A stretch of DNA of 64,000 nucleotides from Maricaulis sp048269565. GTDB lineage: Bacteria; Pseudomonadota; Alphaproteobacteria; Caulobacterales; Maricaulaceae. How positions within the stretch are numbered: position 1 is the first letter of the stretch; each line of letters opens with the position of its first letter. Made by a program: the position numbers and the translations under genes. The stretch is taken from assembly GCF_048269565.1 (NCBI RefSeq), contig NZ_JBLXIK010000001.1:620001-684000 (forward strand). Reading direction: 5' to 3'. The notes beneath the pieces were generated by a model, which did not search any database, was not told where the DNA came from, and was given only the letters and a program-made list of their open reading frames with translations. Shown here piece after piece: positions 63,519 through 64,000 of this stretch.

Positions 63519-64000
63519 ATGAATCCCGAAGAATTGCTCAATCCCGAAACCCTTGCCGTGCTGATGCAGCGGGCGCTTGATGCGGGGACCAATCTGGTTC
63601 TCGCGGCGCTGATCCTGATTGCCGGCCTGATTGTCGCCGGCATCGTGCGCAAGGCGATCGTCAATGCGGTGTTCAAGAGCGAGCGGATCGACGACACGCT
63701 CGGCAGCTTCTTCGCCTCGCTCGCCTATTGGGGCGTGATGATCGTGGTGTTGATCGCGGTGCTGGCGCGCTTCGGGGTCGAGACCACCTCGCTGGTGGCA
63801 ACCCTCGGCGCGGCGACGCTGGCGATCGGGCTGGCGCTGCAGGGCACCCTGTCCAATCTCGCGGCCGGCGTGATGATCGTGCTGTTCCGCCCCTACGGGC
63901 TGGGCGACTGGGTCGAGGTGGCCGGTCAATCGGGCGCGGTGAAGGACATCAATCTCTTCACCACCGTGCTCGCGACCGGCGACAACAGGAAGGTGATCGT
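63519..64000 (+). CDS. MscS-family mechanosensitive channel (N-terminal part, runs off the window)
   Basis: The first 160 codons of a small-conductance mechanosensitive channel. Three hydrophobic segments; the third (ATLGAATLAIGLALQGTLSNLAAGVMIVLF) is the pore-lining helix with alternating Gly/Ala, followed by RPYGLGDWVEV, the start of the beta domain. Such channels release solutes during osmotic down-shock. The ATG at 63519 follows AGGACAG. The stop codon is beyond the right edge. Confidence 0.93.
   Translation, partial: MNPEELLNPETLAVLMQRALDAGTNLVLAALILIAGLIVAGIVRKAIVNAVFKSERIDDTLGSFFASLAYWGVMIVVLIAVLARFGVETTSLVATLGAATLAIGLALQGTLSNLAAGVMIVLFRPYGLGDWVEVAGQSGAVKDINLFTTVLATGDNRKVI

Overview
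The window is 64 kb of high-G+C, gene-dense chromosome from an alphaproteobacterium. A PodJ-type polarity protein (54198-57509), a CtrA-like box and several GANTC sites in front of it, an alpha-type RpoH, a TPP-riboswitch-controlled thiC and a ligase-associated Lhr-like helicase/PdeM pair all point to a dimorphic, prosthecate lineage (Caulobacterales/Maricaulales, Maricaulis-like). That placement is an inference from gene content, not from a marker-gene search. I see no rRNA, tRNA, CRISPR array, integrase or transposase.

Layout. 0-20 kb: a thioesterase, an ABC exporter, secreted hydrolases (a trypsin-like protease with three Cys-rich repeats, two Fes-type esterases), rpoH, an ECF sigma factor overlapping a small membrane protein gene, a peptidoglycan amidase, a zinc metallopeptidase, a homocysteine methyltransferase, and a group of three related small secreted proteins. 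19.9-20.9 kb: about 1 kb without genes, full of palindromic repeats and one perfect 27-bp inverted repeat. 20.9-23.7 kb: a lower-G+C three-gene island (DUF262 protein, HEPN nuclease of the MAE_28990/RiboL-PSP type, membrane-anchored protein of unknown function), which I read as a putative defence or toxin system. 23.8-26.2 kb: thiC with a MmcQ/YjbR gene behind a TPP riboswitch. 26-44 kb: housekeeping and envelope genes (purA, serC, thiD, a PagL/PIG-L pair, an acyltransferase, transporters, LysR and GST genes).

44-52 kb: a fatty-acid/branched-chain acyl-CoA degradation operon on the minus strand, in the order MerR regulator, two acyl-CoA dehydrogenases, PaiB-like flavoprotein, thiolase, FadJ-type multifunctional enzyme. 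A perfect 6-4-6 palindrome sits in the regulator's promoter and a good terminator follows the last gene. 52-64 kb: a secreted protein with an acidic repeat tail, podJ, a TauE/TIGR02186 pair, pdeM and the Lhr-like helicase, a protein of unknown function, and the start of a MscS channel running off the right edge.

The most interesting features are the DUF262/HEPN island with its anomalous composition and repeat-rich flank, the MmcQ gene under direct TPP-riboswitch control, the palindromic operator of the acyl-CoA operon, and the cell-cycle-type promoter of podJ.
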